From contig NC_013939.1 of the NCBI RefSeq assembly GCF_000010985.1, positions 773,501-837,500 of the forward strand: 64,000 bases of DNA, read 5' to 3'. The notes below the pieces were generated by a model. That model was not told the DNA's origin. It did not search any database and saw only the letters and a program-made list of their open reading frames with translations. Positions 28,328-38,165 of the stretch are shown here, in pieces (position 1 is the stretch's first letter; each line of letters starts with the position of its first letter). The DNA is from Deferribacter desulfuricans SSM1 (lineage in GTDB: Bacteria > Chrysiogenota > Deferribacteres > Deferribacterales > Deferribacteraceae). The position numbers were made by a program, and so were the translations under genes.

Positions 28328-28517
28328 TTATAAATTTCTCTAATTCATTTATTAGCTCATCAGGATTTATACCATGCATCATACACCCTTTTTCAATAGA
28401 TTCATTTTGTACTCCAAGACAGCTAACACAACCCATATTAAATTTTTCAAATACTTCAACAACCTTAGGATATTTTCTCAAAACGTCTACTATAATCATA
28501 TCTTTACTTATTTTCAT
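28314..28517 (-). CDS. DUF1858-domain small protein
   Basis: A 67-residue protein matching the DUF1858 pattern: VVDVLRKYPKVVEVFEKFNMGC with a C-x2-C pair (GCVSCLG) and a third Cys (GCMMHG). The domain occurs alone or fused to hybrid-cluster and MBL proteins and is thought to relate to redox or disulfide chemistry. It starts after AGGGGGTGAG and overlaps the MBL gene by 14 nt. It is the first gene of the six-gene minus-strand operon that extends to DUF493. Confidence 0.82.
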   Translation of the reverse strand: MKISKDMIIVDVLRKYPKVVEVFEKFNMGCVSCLGVQNESIEKGCMMHGINPDELINELEKFINENY

Positions 28518-28593
28518 AACTCACCCCCTATGATTAGCAAATATAACATTAAAAATAATTATTGACAATTTAAAATTAGCAAATTGATATTTA

Positions 28594-28671
28594 TGAGATT
28601 GCTTCGGCAGCTTACGTTGCCTCGCAATGACCACAAAATTTGTCATTGCGAGCGTTAGCGAAGTAATCTGG
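28594..28671. repeat. ATTGCGAG...CGAAGCAAT inverted repeat element
   Basis: Left arm GAGATTGCTTCGGCAGC, centre CTCGCAATGACC...TTTGTCATTGCGAG, right arm CGTTAGCGAAGTAATCT. Closely matches the second unit at 22219-22295, including the GGCAGC...GTTGCC core variant on the left and the CGTTAGCG variant on the right. Located between the korB 3' end and the DUF1858 promoter region. Confidence 0.8.
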
Positions 28672-28707
28672 GAATTTGAACAGTTATTACTGTTTAATAC
28701 AAATCTT

Positions 28708-29559
28708 TTATTTGTATAATTTTAACAATGGGGATATGTCTTTTAATTTTACACCTTGTTCACATAGCGTTTTTTCTTTTAAAACACCATGCTGTTCTTC
28801 ATATGTAGGTTTTGATTTATCTTCATAAATAATACCTAGAGCATATTTATCTTTTTCAAAAGCCAATTTAAAAGCGCTTTCCTTGTTATTTGAATTATAG
28901 TTTTCGTCTAAGAAATATATACGACTATCATAATAATCATATGAGTAATCCCTTGCAAAAGATACACAAGGCTGTAATACATCTATTAGTGCAAATCCTT
29001 TGTGATTGATTGCTTTTTTAATCAATTCTTTTAAATGTTCACTTTCTCCAGAGTAACCTCTTGCAATGAAAGTGGCTCCTGCAGATAATGCAAATGCAAT
29101 AGGGTTAACTGGTTCCTCAAAAACTCCCTCTGGAGTTGATTTAGTAACGGTACCTCTTTTAGCAGTTGGAGATGCTTGACCAGTTGTGAGGCCGTAAGTC
29201 CTATTATCATGCACTATATATGTTAAGTCTATATTTCTCCTCATAGCATGCACAAAGTGTCCCATACCCATCCCATAGCCATCACCATCGCCACCATTTG
29301 CAATGACTGTTAATTTATGGTTTGCAAGTTTCACGCCAGTTGCTACAGGTAGAACTCTTCCATGCAATGAGTGAAACCCGTAGCATCTAATATGATTTAC
29401 CATTTTACCTGAACAACCTATACCTGAGACTGTTACCACTTCCCAAGGATTTAGATTAAGATCAGCAATTGCACCTTTCAAAGCATTCCAGATAGCATAG
29501 TTTCCGCAACCTGGACACCATACTGGAGTTTTACCTGTATTCAATTCATGTGCCTTCAT
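28708..29559 (-). CDS. korB: 2-oxoacid:ferredoxin oxidoreductase subunit beta (2-oxoglutarate type)
   Basis: Thiamine-diphosphate subunit of 2-oxoglutarate:ferredoxin oxidoreductase, interconverting 2-oxoglutarate and succinyl-CoA with ferredoxin. The 283 residues start with TPVWCPGCGNYAIWNAL (TPP and cluster-domain start). ThDP motif GDGDGYGMGMGHFVHAM and the metal loop NRTYGLTTGQASPT follow, then VLQPCVSF. A Cys pattern consistent with one [4Fe-4S] cluster is present (C15, C18 and C49 region). It sits 3 nt after korA. It could also act in reductive carboxylation if the TCA cycle runs backward. Confidence 0.88.
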   Translation of the reverse strand: MKAHELNTGKTPVWCPGCGNYAIWNALKGAIADLNLNPWEVVTVSGIGCSGKMVNHIRCYGFHSLHGRVLPVATGVKLANHKLTVIANGGDGDGYGMGMGHFVHAMRRNIDLTYIVHDNRTYGLTTGQASPTAKRGTVTKSTPEGVFEEPVNPIAFALSAGATFIARGYSGESEHLKELIKKAINHKGFALIDVLQPCVSFARDYSYDYYDSRIYFLDENYNSNNKESAFKLAFEKDKYALGIIYEDKSKPTYEEQHGVLKEKTLCEQGVKLKDISPLLKLYK

Positions 29560-29562
29560 AGT

Positions 29563-31242
29563 TTACTCCCCTAAATATTCTAAAATTTCTTCTGTAAAAA
29601 ATGGTCTTCCGTCATATTTTAAAAATTTGTCTTCAATAATTATCCCGGTATTTTCAGCTATAACCTGTCCTAATTGACCTAAGAAATTGTTTTCTATTAA
29701 TACAAGTTTGTTTGCACTTTGTAATAAAGCTTTAGTTTCATCCCAATTTATTGGATATATTGCAGGAAAGTGTATAAAATTAAAATCTTTGTTATATTTC
29801 ATAGCTTCAAGTAAAACAGTTTTTGTTGAGCCCCAGCAAACAAATGTGGTTTCAGCAGTTTGGTCACCATATAACTTAGGTTGTGGCATATCATTTGCAA
29901 GAGAATTTAATTTTTTAAACCTTCTATCTTGCATTAATTTTCTTACTTTTGCATCATCACTTACAAAACCGTATTCATCATGCTCATTACTTGGAGTTTT
30001 ATGAATACCACCTATTGTTCCAGGAAAAGCTCTTTGAGGGATTCCATCTTTAACTTCTTTGTATCTTGGGAAAAATTCTAACGGTTTGTCTTTATCCCCT
30101 TCGAAGACATAACCTCTATCAATTTTTAATGCATTGAGATTAAACTCTGTATCCATAAAGAGCGATTCTGACAAATATTTGTCGGAAAGGACAAAGGTAG
30201 GGATTTGATATTTTTCAGCAATGTTTAAAGCTTCATTTACTGCATAAAAAAGCTCTGTTATATCTCCAGGAGTAAAAACAGCTCTTACAAATTCATCTTG
30301 AGAAGCATTTAAAACAAATTTTAAATCAGCTTGTTCTTGCCAAGTGGGCATCCCTGTAGCTGGTCCTGGTCTTTGACTTATAAAAAAAAGTATTGGAGTT
30401 TCGGTAATTGCGGCAAGACCCAACCCTTCAACCATTAATGAGAAACCACCACCAGATGTTCCTGTCATAGCTCTTGCACCAGCGTAGGCTGCACCTATAG
30501 CCATCGTTACTCCGGCTATTTCATCTTCGGTATGCTTAACAATAATCCCATAATCTTTTGCGTATTTAGCTAAAAAATGGAGTACTGTGGAAGCTGGTGT
30601 CATTGGATAGGTGCTGTAAAAGTTTACACCAGAGGCTATTGCTGAGAGAGCTGTAGATTCATTTCCTGTAACAATTATATGATTTTGGTAATCTTTCTTT
30701 TCAAAATTAAAGTTGAAGGTATTTTTGCAAATATCATAACCTATTTTTAATGCACTTAAGTTAATTTCATGATGTTTTTCAGGCATTGTTTCTTTTATTA
30801 CATCTTCGAATATTTTGTAATCAATCTTTAACAGTTTAGCGACATATCCTAATGCAAGAGTATTTTTTACAATATCTTTTAAGTTGTTCTCTTTTAAGAT
30901 TTTACTTAAAGGGATGTCTATTATTTTTGCATTAATTTTTTCTTTATCCACTTTTAATTTTTCAAAATCTGCAATAACAGTGACATTTTCTTCTATTTTT
31001 TCTTTTTCGAATGAAAGTTTTGTAAATGTGAGTAAAATATCTGTTTTGATATAAGGGTTATATACAGGCTCGTCAGATATTAAAAGCTGATAAGAGTTAT
31101 ATCCACCACGTATTAATGAAGGGTATTCCGGGTAACCCATGACATAAAAACCGCTTCTTTTTAATACTTTTGCAAACATGGGGCCCATACTCATAACACC
31201 AAATCCTGCTGGTGCAGCTATTTTTAATGAAATAAGGTTCAT
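29563..31242 (-). CDS. korA: 2-oxoacid:ferredoxin oxidoreductase, fused gamma-alpha subunit (2-oxoglutarate type)
   Basis: A 559-residue protein with the gamma domain at the N-terminus (residues about 1-180, APAGFGVMSMGPMFAK) fused to the alpha domain (about 190-559). The alpha part shows STYPMTPASTVLHFLA, HTEDEIAGVTMAIGAAYAGARA (in part), GTSGGGFSLMVEGLG and SQRPGPATGMPTW, which are substrate-CoA-side motifs of the Kor/Oor group. With korB it forms a two-gene complex; no separate delta-ferredoxin subunit gene is adjacent. GAGAGGT precedes the start. Confidence 0.88.
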   Translation of the reverse strand: MNLISLKIAAPAGFGVMSMGPMFAKVLKRSGFYVMGYPEYPSLIRGGYNSYQLLISDEPVYNPYIKTDILLTFTKLSFEKEKIEENVTVIADFEKLKVDKEKINAKIIDIPLSKILKENNLKDIVKNTLALGYVAKLLKIDYKIFEDVIKETMPEKHHEINLSALKIGYDICKNTFNFNFEKKDYQNHIIVTGNESTALSAIASGVNFYSTYPMTPASTVLHFLAKYAKDYGIIVKHTEDEIAGVTMAIGAAYAGARAMTGTSGGGFSLMVEGLGLAAITETPILFFISQRPGPATGMPTWQEQADLKFVLNASQDEFVRAVFTPGDITELFYAVNEALNIAEKYQIPTFVLSDKYLSESLFMDTEFNLNALKIDRGYVFEGDKDKPLEFFPRYKEVKDGIPQRAFPGTIGGIHKTPSNEHDEYGFVSDDAKVRKLMQDRRFKKLNSLANDMPQPKLYGDQTAETTFVCWGSTKTVLLEAMKYNKDFNFIHFPAIYPINWDETKALLQSANKLVLIENNFLGQLGQVIAENTGIIIEDKFLKYDGRPFFTEEILEYLGE

Positions 31243-31270
31243 ACGTTACCTCTCAATTAAATATTTAGTA

Positions 31271-32131
31271 TTATTTTAATTTAATTCTATATTTTTTCAA
31301 CAGAATATCTGGATGATAAGAAGATTTTGCTTTTCTTAATGCCATTTGCCCTAAGTCCTGTTCAAAGTTGAGATATTTATATTTATTAGGTAGTTTTTTT
31401 GCAAAATCGTTATAAATAAATTGATAAATCCCTTTATATTTTTTTAAACCTTTTGCAAAATGTATCAAAAATAAATCTTGGTTGTGTTCTTCTCCGATAA
31501 TGAAACCTGCTGGTTTCCCGTTTACATAATAAATCAATCCACAAAGAACTAATTCTTCTAAAAGGTCAAGAGCTTCAAGGCATTCAAAGAAATCAGTTTC
31601 TTCTTTAGTAAATGAATTTTCATTAATCCATTCTTCAAGAATTTTTTTTGCATTTTCAGTATCATTTTTTAATAAAGGTTTTACCTCTACTTCATATAAA
31701 GTCTTAAATTGTTTTACGAGATTTCGCTTTTTATGCAGTTTTCTCCCACTATAAGATGATATTTTTTCAACCGTATAAATATAATCTGAATCACCATCAT
31801 AATAGTAGTGATTAAATTCTTGAAAGAATGGCAACCATTTTTCATCAATAGGGAATATGTAGTCTACTTCATCTTGCAAATTCTTAAAAAAATCTACTGT
31901 GTTTTCATTTATTTCGAATATTGGCATAAAATAGACTTTATTATCATATGTTTTACCTTTTACTAATAAATAATCATTATTTTTAAATTTGGTTTTACAG
32001 ACATGGTATTGATGTTTCTTCCTAAAAAGGTACAAATTTGCAAAATTGTATTCAGAAATCATCGTGTTTATGCTTTTAAGTTTATGAAACAGAATATCTT
32101 TGTGTGATAGTTCTAACTTTTCACAGTTCAT
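31271..32131 (-). CDS. DUF2156 protein (phosphatidylglycerol lysyltransferase-like GNAT fold)
   Basis: A 286-residue protein resembling the stand-alone DUF2156 family, related to the C-terminal aminoacyl-transferase domain of MprF. Features: KLELSHKDILFHKLKS start, YSGRKLHKKRNLVKQF in the middle, YYVNGKPAGFIIGEE (GNAT-like strand) and NFEQDLGQMALRKAKSSYHP near the end. No membrane helices are present, so it lacks the MprF flippase part. The acceptor is unknown. It overlaps the MATE transporter by 11 nt, suggesting co-expression. Confidence 0.78.
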   Translation of the reverse strand: MNCEKLELSHKDILFHKLKSINTMISEYNFANLYLFRKKHQYHVCKTKFKNNDYLLVKGKTYDNKVYFMPIFEINENTVDFFKNLQDEVDYIFPIDEKWLPFFQEFNHYYYDGDSDYIYTVEKISSYSGRKLHKKRNLVKQFKTLYEVEVKPLLKNDTENAKKILEEWINENSFTKEETDFFECLEALDLLEELVLCGLIYYVNGKPAGFIIGEEHNQDLFLIHFAKGLKKYKGIYQFIYNDFAKKLPNKYKYLNFEQDLGQMALRKAKSSYHPDILLKKYRIKLK

Positions 32132-33425
32132 CCTTCTGCCACCTCTTTGATTTGTAATGACGAAAAATCAAAAAACACTGAATAAAAATTGATAAGTTCA
32201 TACACCACCAAATAAATGTAGCATCAAATTTTAAAAAAACAACCCCAATAAAAGCTAATGGGATTCTAATTAGCCATAAAGATGACAACACAATTTTCAT
32301 GACACTTTTTGTATCACCTGCGCCAGATATTCCACCTCCTAAAATTACTCCAAAAGCCATAAAAGGTTCACTTATCATACTAATGATAAGATATTTAACA
32401 GTTTCCTTTATGACAACTTGGTTGTTTGAGAGTATGTTTGCAATTTTGTTCGCATTTAAGATAATAATTATTGTCATAAAGGTAACTATAATTGCTCCCA
32501 TAATTGCAGTTACAATCCCATTTTTGTAAGCTTCATTCTTTTTCTTTTCACCTAAGAGATTACCAACTATTACCGCATTTGCCATATTAAAAGCAAAAGC
32601 TGGTAAAAATATTGCAGATTCAATTCTTATACCATTTGTAAATGCTGCCATTACTTCAACAGGATTGGTTTTTAATTTATTGATGATAAAGAAGAGAACA
32701 GTAGATCCTAACTGCCACCCAATTTGTAGAATGCCACTAGGTACACCAACTTTTAAAACTTTTGTTATTATTTCTATTTTTGGTACAATAAATATAATGT
32801 ATTTACTGAGGTAAATGGTATTTAATATAGCTCCAATGATTACGCTAAATACAGTAGAAAGTGCTATCCCTTTAAAATATAAATTGGTATGAAAAACAAA
32901 ATAAAAATTTAATCCCACGTTAGATAAACAAATAATTATCATTGTTAAGAGTGAAAGTTTAACTTTGTTGATAGATCTTAGCACTCCATTGGTTAATATA
33001 AGAATATAATGAAAAAGCACTCCAAATGTGTAAATATAAGCGAGTTCAGCAGCTATGTTTCTTATCTCTTTATGAATGGGCATTAGAAGAGTAATTTTTT
33101 TTGCGAATAAAACTCCAAAAATTGTTGTGATGAATCCGATTAAAAGAGCAAAATAATATACCGTGCTTATTGAGATTTTTAAATTTTTTTCATTTTTTTC
33201 ACTCCATTTTCTGGAAATTAGAGCAACAGTTCCCATTGTTACAGCGTTTATTACAACAATTAAAACAAAATATATTTGAGAGACAAAACCAACAGAGGCT
33301 TGATATTCTTTGCCGAGTTTACCTGCAATATATACATCAGTGATAGAGATAATAAACTCGGCAAACATAATCAAAATCATTGGCCAGCTAACTTGCCAAC
33401 TTTTTTTAATTAAACTTTTCACCAA
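32121..33425 (-). CDS. MATE-family multidrug/Na+ antiporter
   Basis: A 434-residue inner-membrane transporter with twelve predicted helices in two homologous halves. N-terminal SWPMILIMFAEFIISITDVYIAG is characteristic (partial quote VSWPMILIMFAE), and GGGISGAGDTKSVMKI near residue 360 is a conserved loop. Members exchange Na+ or H+ for cationic drugs or metabolites. It starts 82 bp from the divergent haem operon and is followed by the DUF2156 gene. Substrate not determinable. Confidence 0.9.
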   Translation of the reverse strand: MVKSLIKKSWQVSWPMILIMFAEFIISITDVYIAGKLGKEYQASVGFVSQIYFVLIVVINAVTMGTVALISRKWSEKNEKNLKISISTVYYFALLIGFITTIFGVLFAKKITLLMPIHKEIRNIAAELAYIYTFGVLFHYILILTNGVLRSINKVKLSLLTMIIICLSNVGLNFYFVFHTNLYFKGIALSTVFSVIIGAILNTIYLSKYIIFIVPKIEIITKVLKVGVPSGILQIGWQLGSTVLFFIINKLKTNPVEVMAAFTNGIRIESAIFLPAFAFNMANAVIVGNLLGEKKKNEAYKNGIVTAIMGAIIVTFMTIIIILNANKIANILSNNQVVIKETVKYLIISMISEPFMAFGVILGGGISGAGDTKSVMKIVLSSLWLIRIPLAFIGVVFLKFDATFIWWCMNLSIFIQCFLIFRHYKSKRWQKDEL

Positions 33426-33507
33426 TTAAACCATCATATTTTTATAGACAAGTATAGCGTTTATATGTAAATTACTCAATGTATTTATTTTATTTCGGAG
33501 GACCATA

Positions 33508-34296
33508 ATGTTTTTTGATATAGCTTTTGTTTTTTATCTTTTGGCTTTACTTCACAGTATGTTATATTTTTTCTTGGGGTATAAAAACTTAATTAAAGTA
33601 ATCAATATTTTTGTTTTTTTAGGATTGGTTTTAAATACTATGTTTTTGGTTAAGATTTTTACATTAAGTGGGAATTCCCCTTTTGACACTATTGGTGAAA
33701 TATTTACTTTTTTGGTATTTTCAATAAATATTGTTTATCTGATTTTGTATTGGATTTACAAAAGGCCACTTTTATACATAATAATCTCACCAATAATTTT
33801 GATTCTCTCTATAGTTTCGATTTTTACATTAGATAATGTTTATGCCACATCTTCTAATAAAAATTTTTGGCTGTATATTCATTTACCGTTTGTAATTTTT
33901 GGTACAAGTTTATTTTTAATGTCGGCAATAACCGGTTTTATATATTTTTTGCAAGAAAGACAGTTAAAAAAGAAAAACTTTGGCATTTTATTTAATCGCT
34001 TTCCTCCTTTAGAAACAATAAATAAGCTTAATAACTTTACTTTATTAACAGGTTTTTCATTTTATACTGTTGGTGTTATAAGTGGTTTTATATGGTCATT
34101 TTATATGACAAGCTTTTCACTATTTTCTAACCCTAAAATCTTATTTGCTTTGATTAGCTGGATTATTTTTGGGATTATTATAATGTTAAAATTTATTCGT
34201 GGGTTGAGTCCAAAAAATATCGCGTTGTTGAGTATTTTAGGTTTTATATCTATTTGTATAACATATTTTATTGTTTTTTTATTGATGAGAGGCTGA
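33508..34296 (+). CDS. CcsA/HemX-type cytochrome c assembly-like membrane protein
   Basis: A 262-residue membrane protein with eight predicted helices, of the CcsA/HemX superfamily. The arrangement next to hemA matches the hemX position known from Gram-positive and deltaproteobacterial haem operons, where HemX can modulate glutamyl-tRNA reductase level. Conserved features include an early His (ALLHSMLYF), GNSPFDTIGEIFTFLVF and WLYIHLPFVIFG. CGGAGGA precedes ATG 33508. It is separated from hemA by 1 nt. It could alternatively take part in haem delivery to c-type cytochromes. Confidence 0.82.
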   Translation: MFFDIAFVFYLLALLHSMLYFFLGYKNLIKVINIFVFLGLVLNTMFLVKIFTLSGNSPFDTIGEIFTFLVFSINIVYLILYWIYKRPLLYIIISPIILILSIVSIFTLDNVYATSSNKNFWLYIHLPFVIFGTSLFLMSAITGFIYFLQERQLKKKNFGILFNRFPPLETINKLNNFTLLTGFSFYTVGVISGFIWSFYMTSFSLFSNPKILFALISWIIFGIIIMLKFIRGLSPKNIALLSILGFISICITYFIVFLLMRG

Positions 34297-34297
34297 T

Positions 34298-35563
34298 ATG
34301 CAATTAGCTGTTGTAGGGATAAATCACAATACTGCTCCTGTAGAAATTAGAGAAAAATTATCATTGGATGATTCTCAATTAAAAGATGAATATGAATTGA
34401 TCCTTGGTAATGAGAGAATTTATGAAGCACTTATTATATCTACATGCAATAGGGTGGAGTACTATATTGTAACTGATGACTTTTTATGTAATGTAGAGAG
34501 TGTTATAAACCGCTTTGCTGAACGGATTGGTGAAGATGTGTATGAGATTAAAAAATATATTTATATTTATTGTGGTAATGAAGCATTAAAACACTTATTT
34601 AAAGTAGCTTGCGGTCTTGATTCTTTAGTTTTAGGTGAGCCTCAAATATTGGGGCAGGTAAAAGATGCTTTTGATAAAGCGAAAATGTATGGCAGATATG
34701 ATACGTATTTAAAACAGTTAGAACAATATACTTTAAAAACAGCGAAAAAGGTGAGAACTCACACCGGTATTTCAGAAAATCCAGTTTCTGTAAGTTATGC
34801 TGCAGTTGAATTAGCAAAGAAAATTTTTGGTGATTTAAAAAATAATATAGCTTTGATTATTGGTGCAGGTGAAATGTGTGAATTGGCAGCTAAACACTTA
34901 GTGACTTCAAATATTAAAAAGATATATGTTACAAATAGGACATTTTCTCGAGCTGAGATATTAGCTGAAGAAATTAATGGGGAAGCTATTCCATTTGATA
35001 ATTTTTATAACAAATTGAACGAGGTGGATATAGTTATAAGTTCTACTGGAGCGCCAACTTATATTTTGACCTATGAGCAAGTTAAGTCAGTTATGAAGCA
35101 GAGAAAATATTCACCAATGTTTTTTATAGATATAGCAGTTCCAAGAGATATTGACCCAGAAATAGAACGGCTTGATAATGTTTATGTTTATGATATTGAC
35201 GATTTAAAAGAGGTTGTGGAAGCTAATAAAAGGGAAAGACAAAAAGAAGCAGCGAAAGCGTTAAAATATATTGAGCAATCAGTAGAAGATTTTAATAGGT
35301 GGCTAAAATCTCTAAATATTGTTCCGGTTATAAAGCTTATCAGATCAACATTTGAGGACTTAAAAGAGAGTGAACTTGAGAGATTTTTTAAGAAAAATAA
35401 GATAGAAGATGAGGCGCTTAAAAAGCAGATTTCTTACCTTTTGACTTCATATATGAATAAAGTTTTACACAATCCTCTTAATGTTTTGAAGAGTAAAAGT
35501 GCAGATAATGCAAAATATACTATCGCTGAAGCGGCTGAAATATTATTTAAATTAAAGGAGTGA
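34298..35563 (+). CDS. hemA: Glutamyl-tRNA reductase
   Basis: Reduces Glu-tRNA to glutamate-1-semialdehyde with NADPH, the committed step of the C5 tetrapyrrole pathway. The 421 residues contain the catalytic Cys50 (ISTCNRVEYY), GLDSLVLGEPQILGQVK, the NADPH motif ALIIGAGEMCELAAKHL and the C-terminal dimerisation helices. It is the second gene of the haem operon. The 3' end is separated by 2 nt from hemC. The downstream partner hemL is not in the window. Confidence 0.97.
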   Translation: MQLAVVGINHNTAPVEIREKLSLDDSQLKDEYELILGNERIYEALIISTCNRVEYYIVTDDFLCNVESVINRFAERIGEDVYEIKKYIYIYCGNEALKHLFKVACGLDSLVLGEPQILGQVKDAFDKAKMYGRYDTYLKQLEQYTLKTAKKVRTHTGISENPVSVSYAAVELAKKIFGDLKNNIALIIGAGEMCELAAKHLVTSNIKKIYVTNRTFSRAEILAEEINGEAIPFDNFYNKLNEVDIVISSTGAPTYILTYEQVKSVMKQRKYSPMFFIDIAVPRDIDPEIERLDNVYVYDIDDLKEVVEANKRERQKEAAKALKYIEQSVEDFNRWLKSLNIVPVIKLIRSTFEDLKESELERFFKKNKIEDEALKKQISYLLTSYMNKVLHNPLNVLKSKSADNAKYTIAEAAEILFKLKE

Positions 35564-35565
35564 AA

Positions 35566-36483
35566 ATGAATAAGTTGGTTATTGGGACAAGAGGGAGTAA
35601 GCTTGCTCTCTGGCAGGCAAACCATATTAAGAGTTTGATTGAAAGTACTCATCATATTGATGTTGAATTAAAAATAATTAAAACTACTGGTGACAAAATA
35701 CTTGATACACCTTTAGCAAAAATTGGGGGGAAAGGATTATTTGTTAAAGAGATTGAAGAAGAGCTTTTAAATAAAAATGTCGATATAGCGGTTCATTCTA
35801 TGAAGGATGTGCCTGTTGAGTTGCCAGATGGTTTGGAAGTAGGAGTTTTTCCGGTTAGAGAAGAGCCTTATGACGCTTTTTTATCTGTAAAATATAATAG
35901 TCTTGATGAATTGCCAGATGGTGCAGTAATCGGTACAAGTAGCTTAAGGAGAAAGATTCAGCTGATGCGTAAATATCCTCATTTAGTTATTAAAGATTTA
36001 AGAGGAAATGTTGATACAAGGATTAGAAAACTTACAGAAGGTCAGTATGATGCAATTATTTTAGCTAAAGCTGGACTAAAGAGGCTTGGGCTTTTAGAAC
36101 ATGTGAAACAGACAATTGATGATACTCTTATGATTCCAGCAGTATGCCAGGGAACCCTTGGTATAGAGTATAGAGAAGATGATCAAGATGTTCAAAAGGT
36201 CATAGGTTTTCTTAATCACGAAGAAACAGTTTTTAGGACAAAAGCTGAAAGAGCATTTTTAAAAAGATTAGAAGGTGGATGTCAGGTTCCTCTTGGCTGT
36301 ATTGCAAACCTGGTTGGTGATAGATTAATCTTAAAAGGGTTTTTAGCTAACTTAGATGGTTCAAAGTATATTTACGAGGAGATAGAAGGTGATAAAACTG
36401 ATGCCGTTAAACTTGGACTTAAATTAGCGAAAAATATACTTGGACAAGGTGGTAAGGAGATTATAAAAGAAATTTATGAATAA
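35566..36483 (+). CDS. hemC: Porphobilinogen deaminase (hydroxymethylbilane synthase)
   Basis: Polymerises four porphobilinogens into hydroxymethylbilane. The 305-residue protein includes IGTRGSKLALWQA at the start, HSMKDVP (catalytic Asp 81), GTSSLRRKIQL and GGCQVPLG, in which Cys239 carries the dipyrromethane cofactor. ATG 35566 is chosen over a GTG two codons upstream because AAAGGAG is spaced correctly for it. It overlaps hemD by 8 nt. Confidence 0.97.
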   Translation: MNKLVIGTRGSKLALWQANHIKSLIESTHHIDVELKIIKTTGDKILDTPLAKIGGKGLFVKEIEEELLNKNVDIAVHSMKDVPVELPDGLEVGVFPVREEPYDAFLSVKYNSLDELPDGAVIGTSSLRRKIQLMRKYPHLVIKDLRGNVDTRIRKLTEGQYDAIILAKAGLKRLGLLEHVKQTIDDTLMIPAVCQGTLGIEYREDDQDVQKVIGFLNHEETVFRTKAERAFLKRLEGGCQVPLGCIANLVGDRLILKGFLANLDGSKYIYEEIEGDKTDAVKLGLKLAKNILGQGGKEIIKEIYE

Positions 36484-37198
36484 AAAAATATCTAATGTAT
36501 TAGTAACAAGACAGCCTGATCAATCAGTTGAATTTATTAACTTATTATCAAAGAATGGTTTTTACCCTTTTTTACTGCCGTTAATTGAAACAATACCTTT
36601 AAATAATAAACCTATTCGAAAAAGTTATGATTATATCATCTTTACAAGTGAGAATTCTGTTAGATATTTTTATCCATTAATGGATAGTGTGGATTTTAAA
36701 TATGTTGTGGCTGTTGGTGAAAAAACTAAAAAAAGATTGGAAGATTTAAATATTGTTGTGGATTTTGTCCCTAATGAATTTAGTGCTGACGGGTTAATTA
36801 AACTTTATGAAAATAAAGATTTAGAGGGAAAAACTTTTTTGGCTCCCACAACGAAAAAATCTAAAGATGACTTGAAAGAATACATTGAGAGTAAGGGCGG
36901 TATCTTTGAAAAGTGTTTTATCTATGATACAACTTTAAAAAAATACCCTGAACATTATATTGATGGATTTTTGGTAGAAAATAATATCGATACATTAACA
37001 TTTGCTTCGCCTAGTGCTGTTGAGTCATTTTTTAGCCAAATTAATAATTTAGATAAAAATTGTTATACTTTCGTTGCAATAGGGAAAGTTACTGCAAGAA
37101 AGTTAGAAGCAAGTGGTGTGTCTTGTGTATTTCCAGAAAAATATACGATTTTAGATGTTATTGGTTTGTTAAAAAAAATAAGGGAAAATGGAGGTTGA
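36476..37198 (+). CDS. hemD: Uroporphyrinogen-III synthase
   Basis: Cyclises hydroxymethylbilane with ring-D inversion. The 240-residue protein has two alternating Rossmann-like lobes; family sequence conservation is naturally low. Recognisable elements are [13 protein letters not shown] at the N-terminus, [26 protein letters not shown] and [13 protein letters not shown] followed by [13 protein letters not shown]. It overlaps hemC by 8 nt and precedes hemB by one base, so identity is strongly supported by context. Confidence 0.9.
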   Translation: MNKKISNVLVTRQPDQSVEFINLLSKNGFYPFLLPLIETIPLNNKPIRKSYDYIIFTSENSVRYFYPLMDSVDFKYVVAVGEKTKKRLEDLNIVVDFVPNEFSADGLIKLYENKDLEGKTFLAPTTKKSKDDLKEYIESKGGIFEKCFIYDTTLKKYPEHYIDGFLVENNIDTLTFASPSAVESFFSQINNLDKNCYTFVAIGKVTARKLEASGVSCVFPEKYTILDVIGLLKKIRENGG

Positions 37199-37199
37199 T

Positions 37200-38165
37200 A
37201 TGTCTTTTCCATTAATTAGAGGTAGAAGGTTGAGGAGAAATGAAACCATTCGCAGAATGGTAAGAGAAACAAAATTATCAGTAGATGATTTGATATATCC
37301 ATTATTTGTAGTAGAAGGTGAAAATATCAAAAATGAGATTAAATCTATGCCTGGAAATTATCAAATGAGTATAGATAATATTGTAAAGGAGTGTATAGAG
37401 ATAGAAAAATTAGGGATACCTGCCGTTATTCTCTTTGGGATACCAGAACTTAAAGATGAATTGGGAAGTGAAGCATATAATGATGAAGGTATTATTCAAA
37501 AAGCAATTAAAGCAATAAAAGAAAATACAAGTAAACTTTATGTGATTACCGATGTTTGTATGTGCGAATATACGAGTCATGGACATTGTGGAATAATTAG
37601 AGATGGTGATGTGGATAATGATGAAACTCTAAAATATCTTGCCCTTGAAGCTTTGAGCCATGCTAAAGCCGGCGCAGATATGGTGGCACCAAGCGATATG
37701 ATGGATGGTAGGGTAGCAGCTATACGTGATATTTTGGATGAACATGGTTATTATAATATTCCAATAATGAGTTATGCGGTTAAATATGCTTCATCATTTT
37801 ATGGTCCTTTTAGAGAAGCTGCTGAAAGTACCCCTGCTTTTGGAGACAGAAGATCATATCAAATGGATCCTCCTAACAGGCTTGAGGCTTTGAGAGAAGC
37901 TGAAATGGATATTATGGAAGGTGCAGATATAATTATGGTAAAACCTGCTTTGCCTTATTTGGATATAATTCGTGAAGTAAAAGATAATTTTAATGTTCCT
38001 GTTGCTGCATATAATGTAAGTGGAGAATATTCTATGATAAAAGCTGCTATAGAGAAAGGGTGGCTTGATGAGAAGGTAATTTTTGAATCACTGATTTCTA
38101 TAAAAAGAGCTGGAGCAGATTTAATATTAACCTATTTCGCAAAAGAGATAGCGGAGAAATTATAA
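37200..38165 (+). CDS. hemB: Delta-aminolevulinic acid dehydratase (porphobilinogen synthase)
   Basis: Condenses two 5-aminolevulinates to porphobilinogen. The 321-residue enzyme has the cysteine zinc site [14 protein letters not shown] (the Zn2+-dependent class rather than the Mg2+ type), the Schiff-base lysines in [14 protein letters not shown] and [12 protein letters not shown], and RRSYQMDP. The start chosen is ATG 37200, since GGAGG overlaps the end of hemD 5 nt upstream; a longer frame from 37188 would place the ribosome site inside the gene. The stop codon TAATG is shared with the next gene. Confidence 0.96.
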   Translation: MSFPLIRGRRLRRNETIRRMVRETKLSVDDLIYPLFVVEGENIKNEIKSMPGNYQMSIDNIVKECIEIEKLGIPAVILFGIPELKDELGSEAYNDEGIIQKAIKAIKENTSKLYVITDVCMCEYTSHGHCGIIRDGDVDNDETLKYLALEALSHAKAGADMVAPSDMMDGRVAAIRDILDEHGYYNIPIMSYAVKYASSFYGPFREAAESTPAFGDRRSYQMDPPNRLEALREAEMDIMEGADIIMVKPALPYLDIIREVKDNFNVPVAAYNVSGEYSMIKAAIEKGWLDEKVIFESLISIKRAGADLILTYFAKEIAEKL

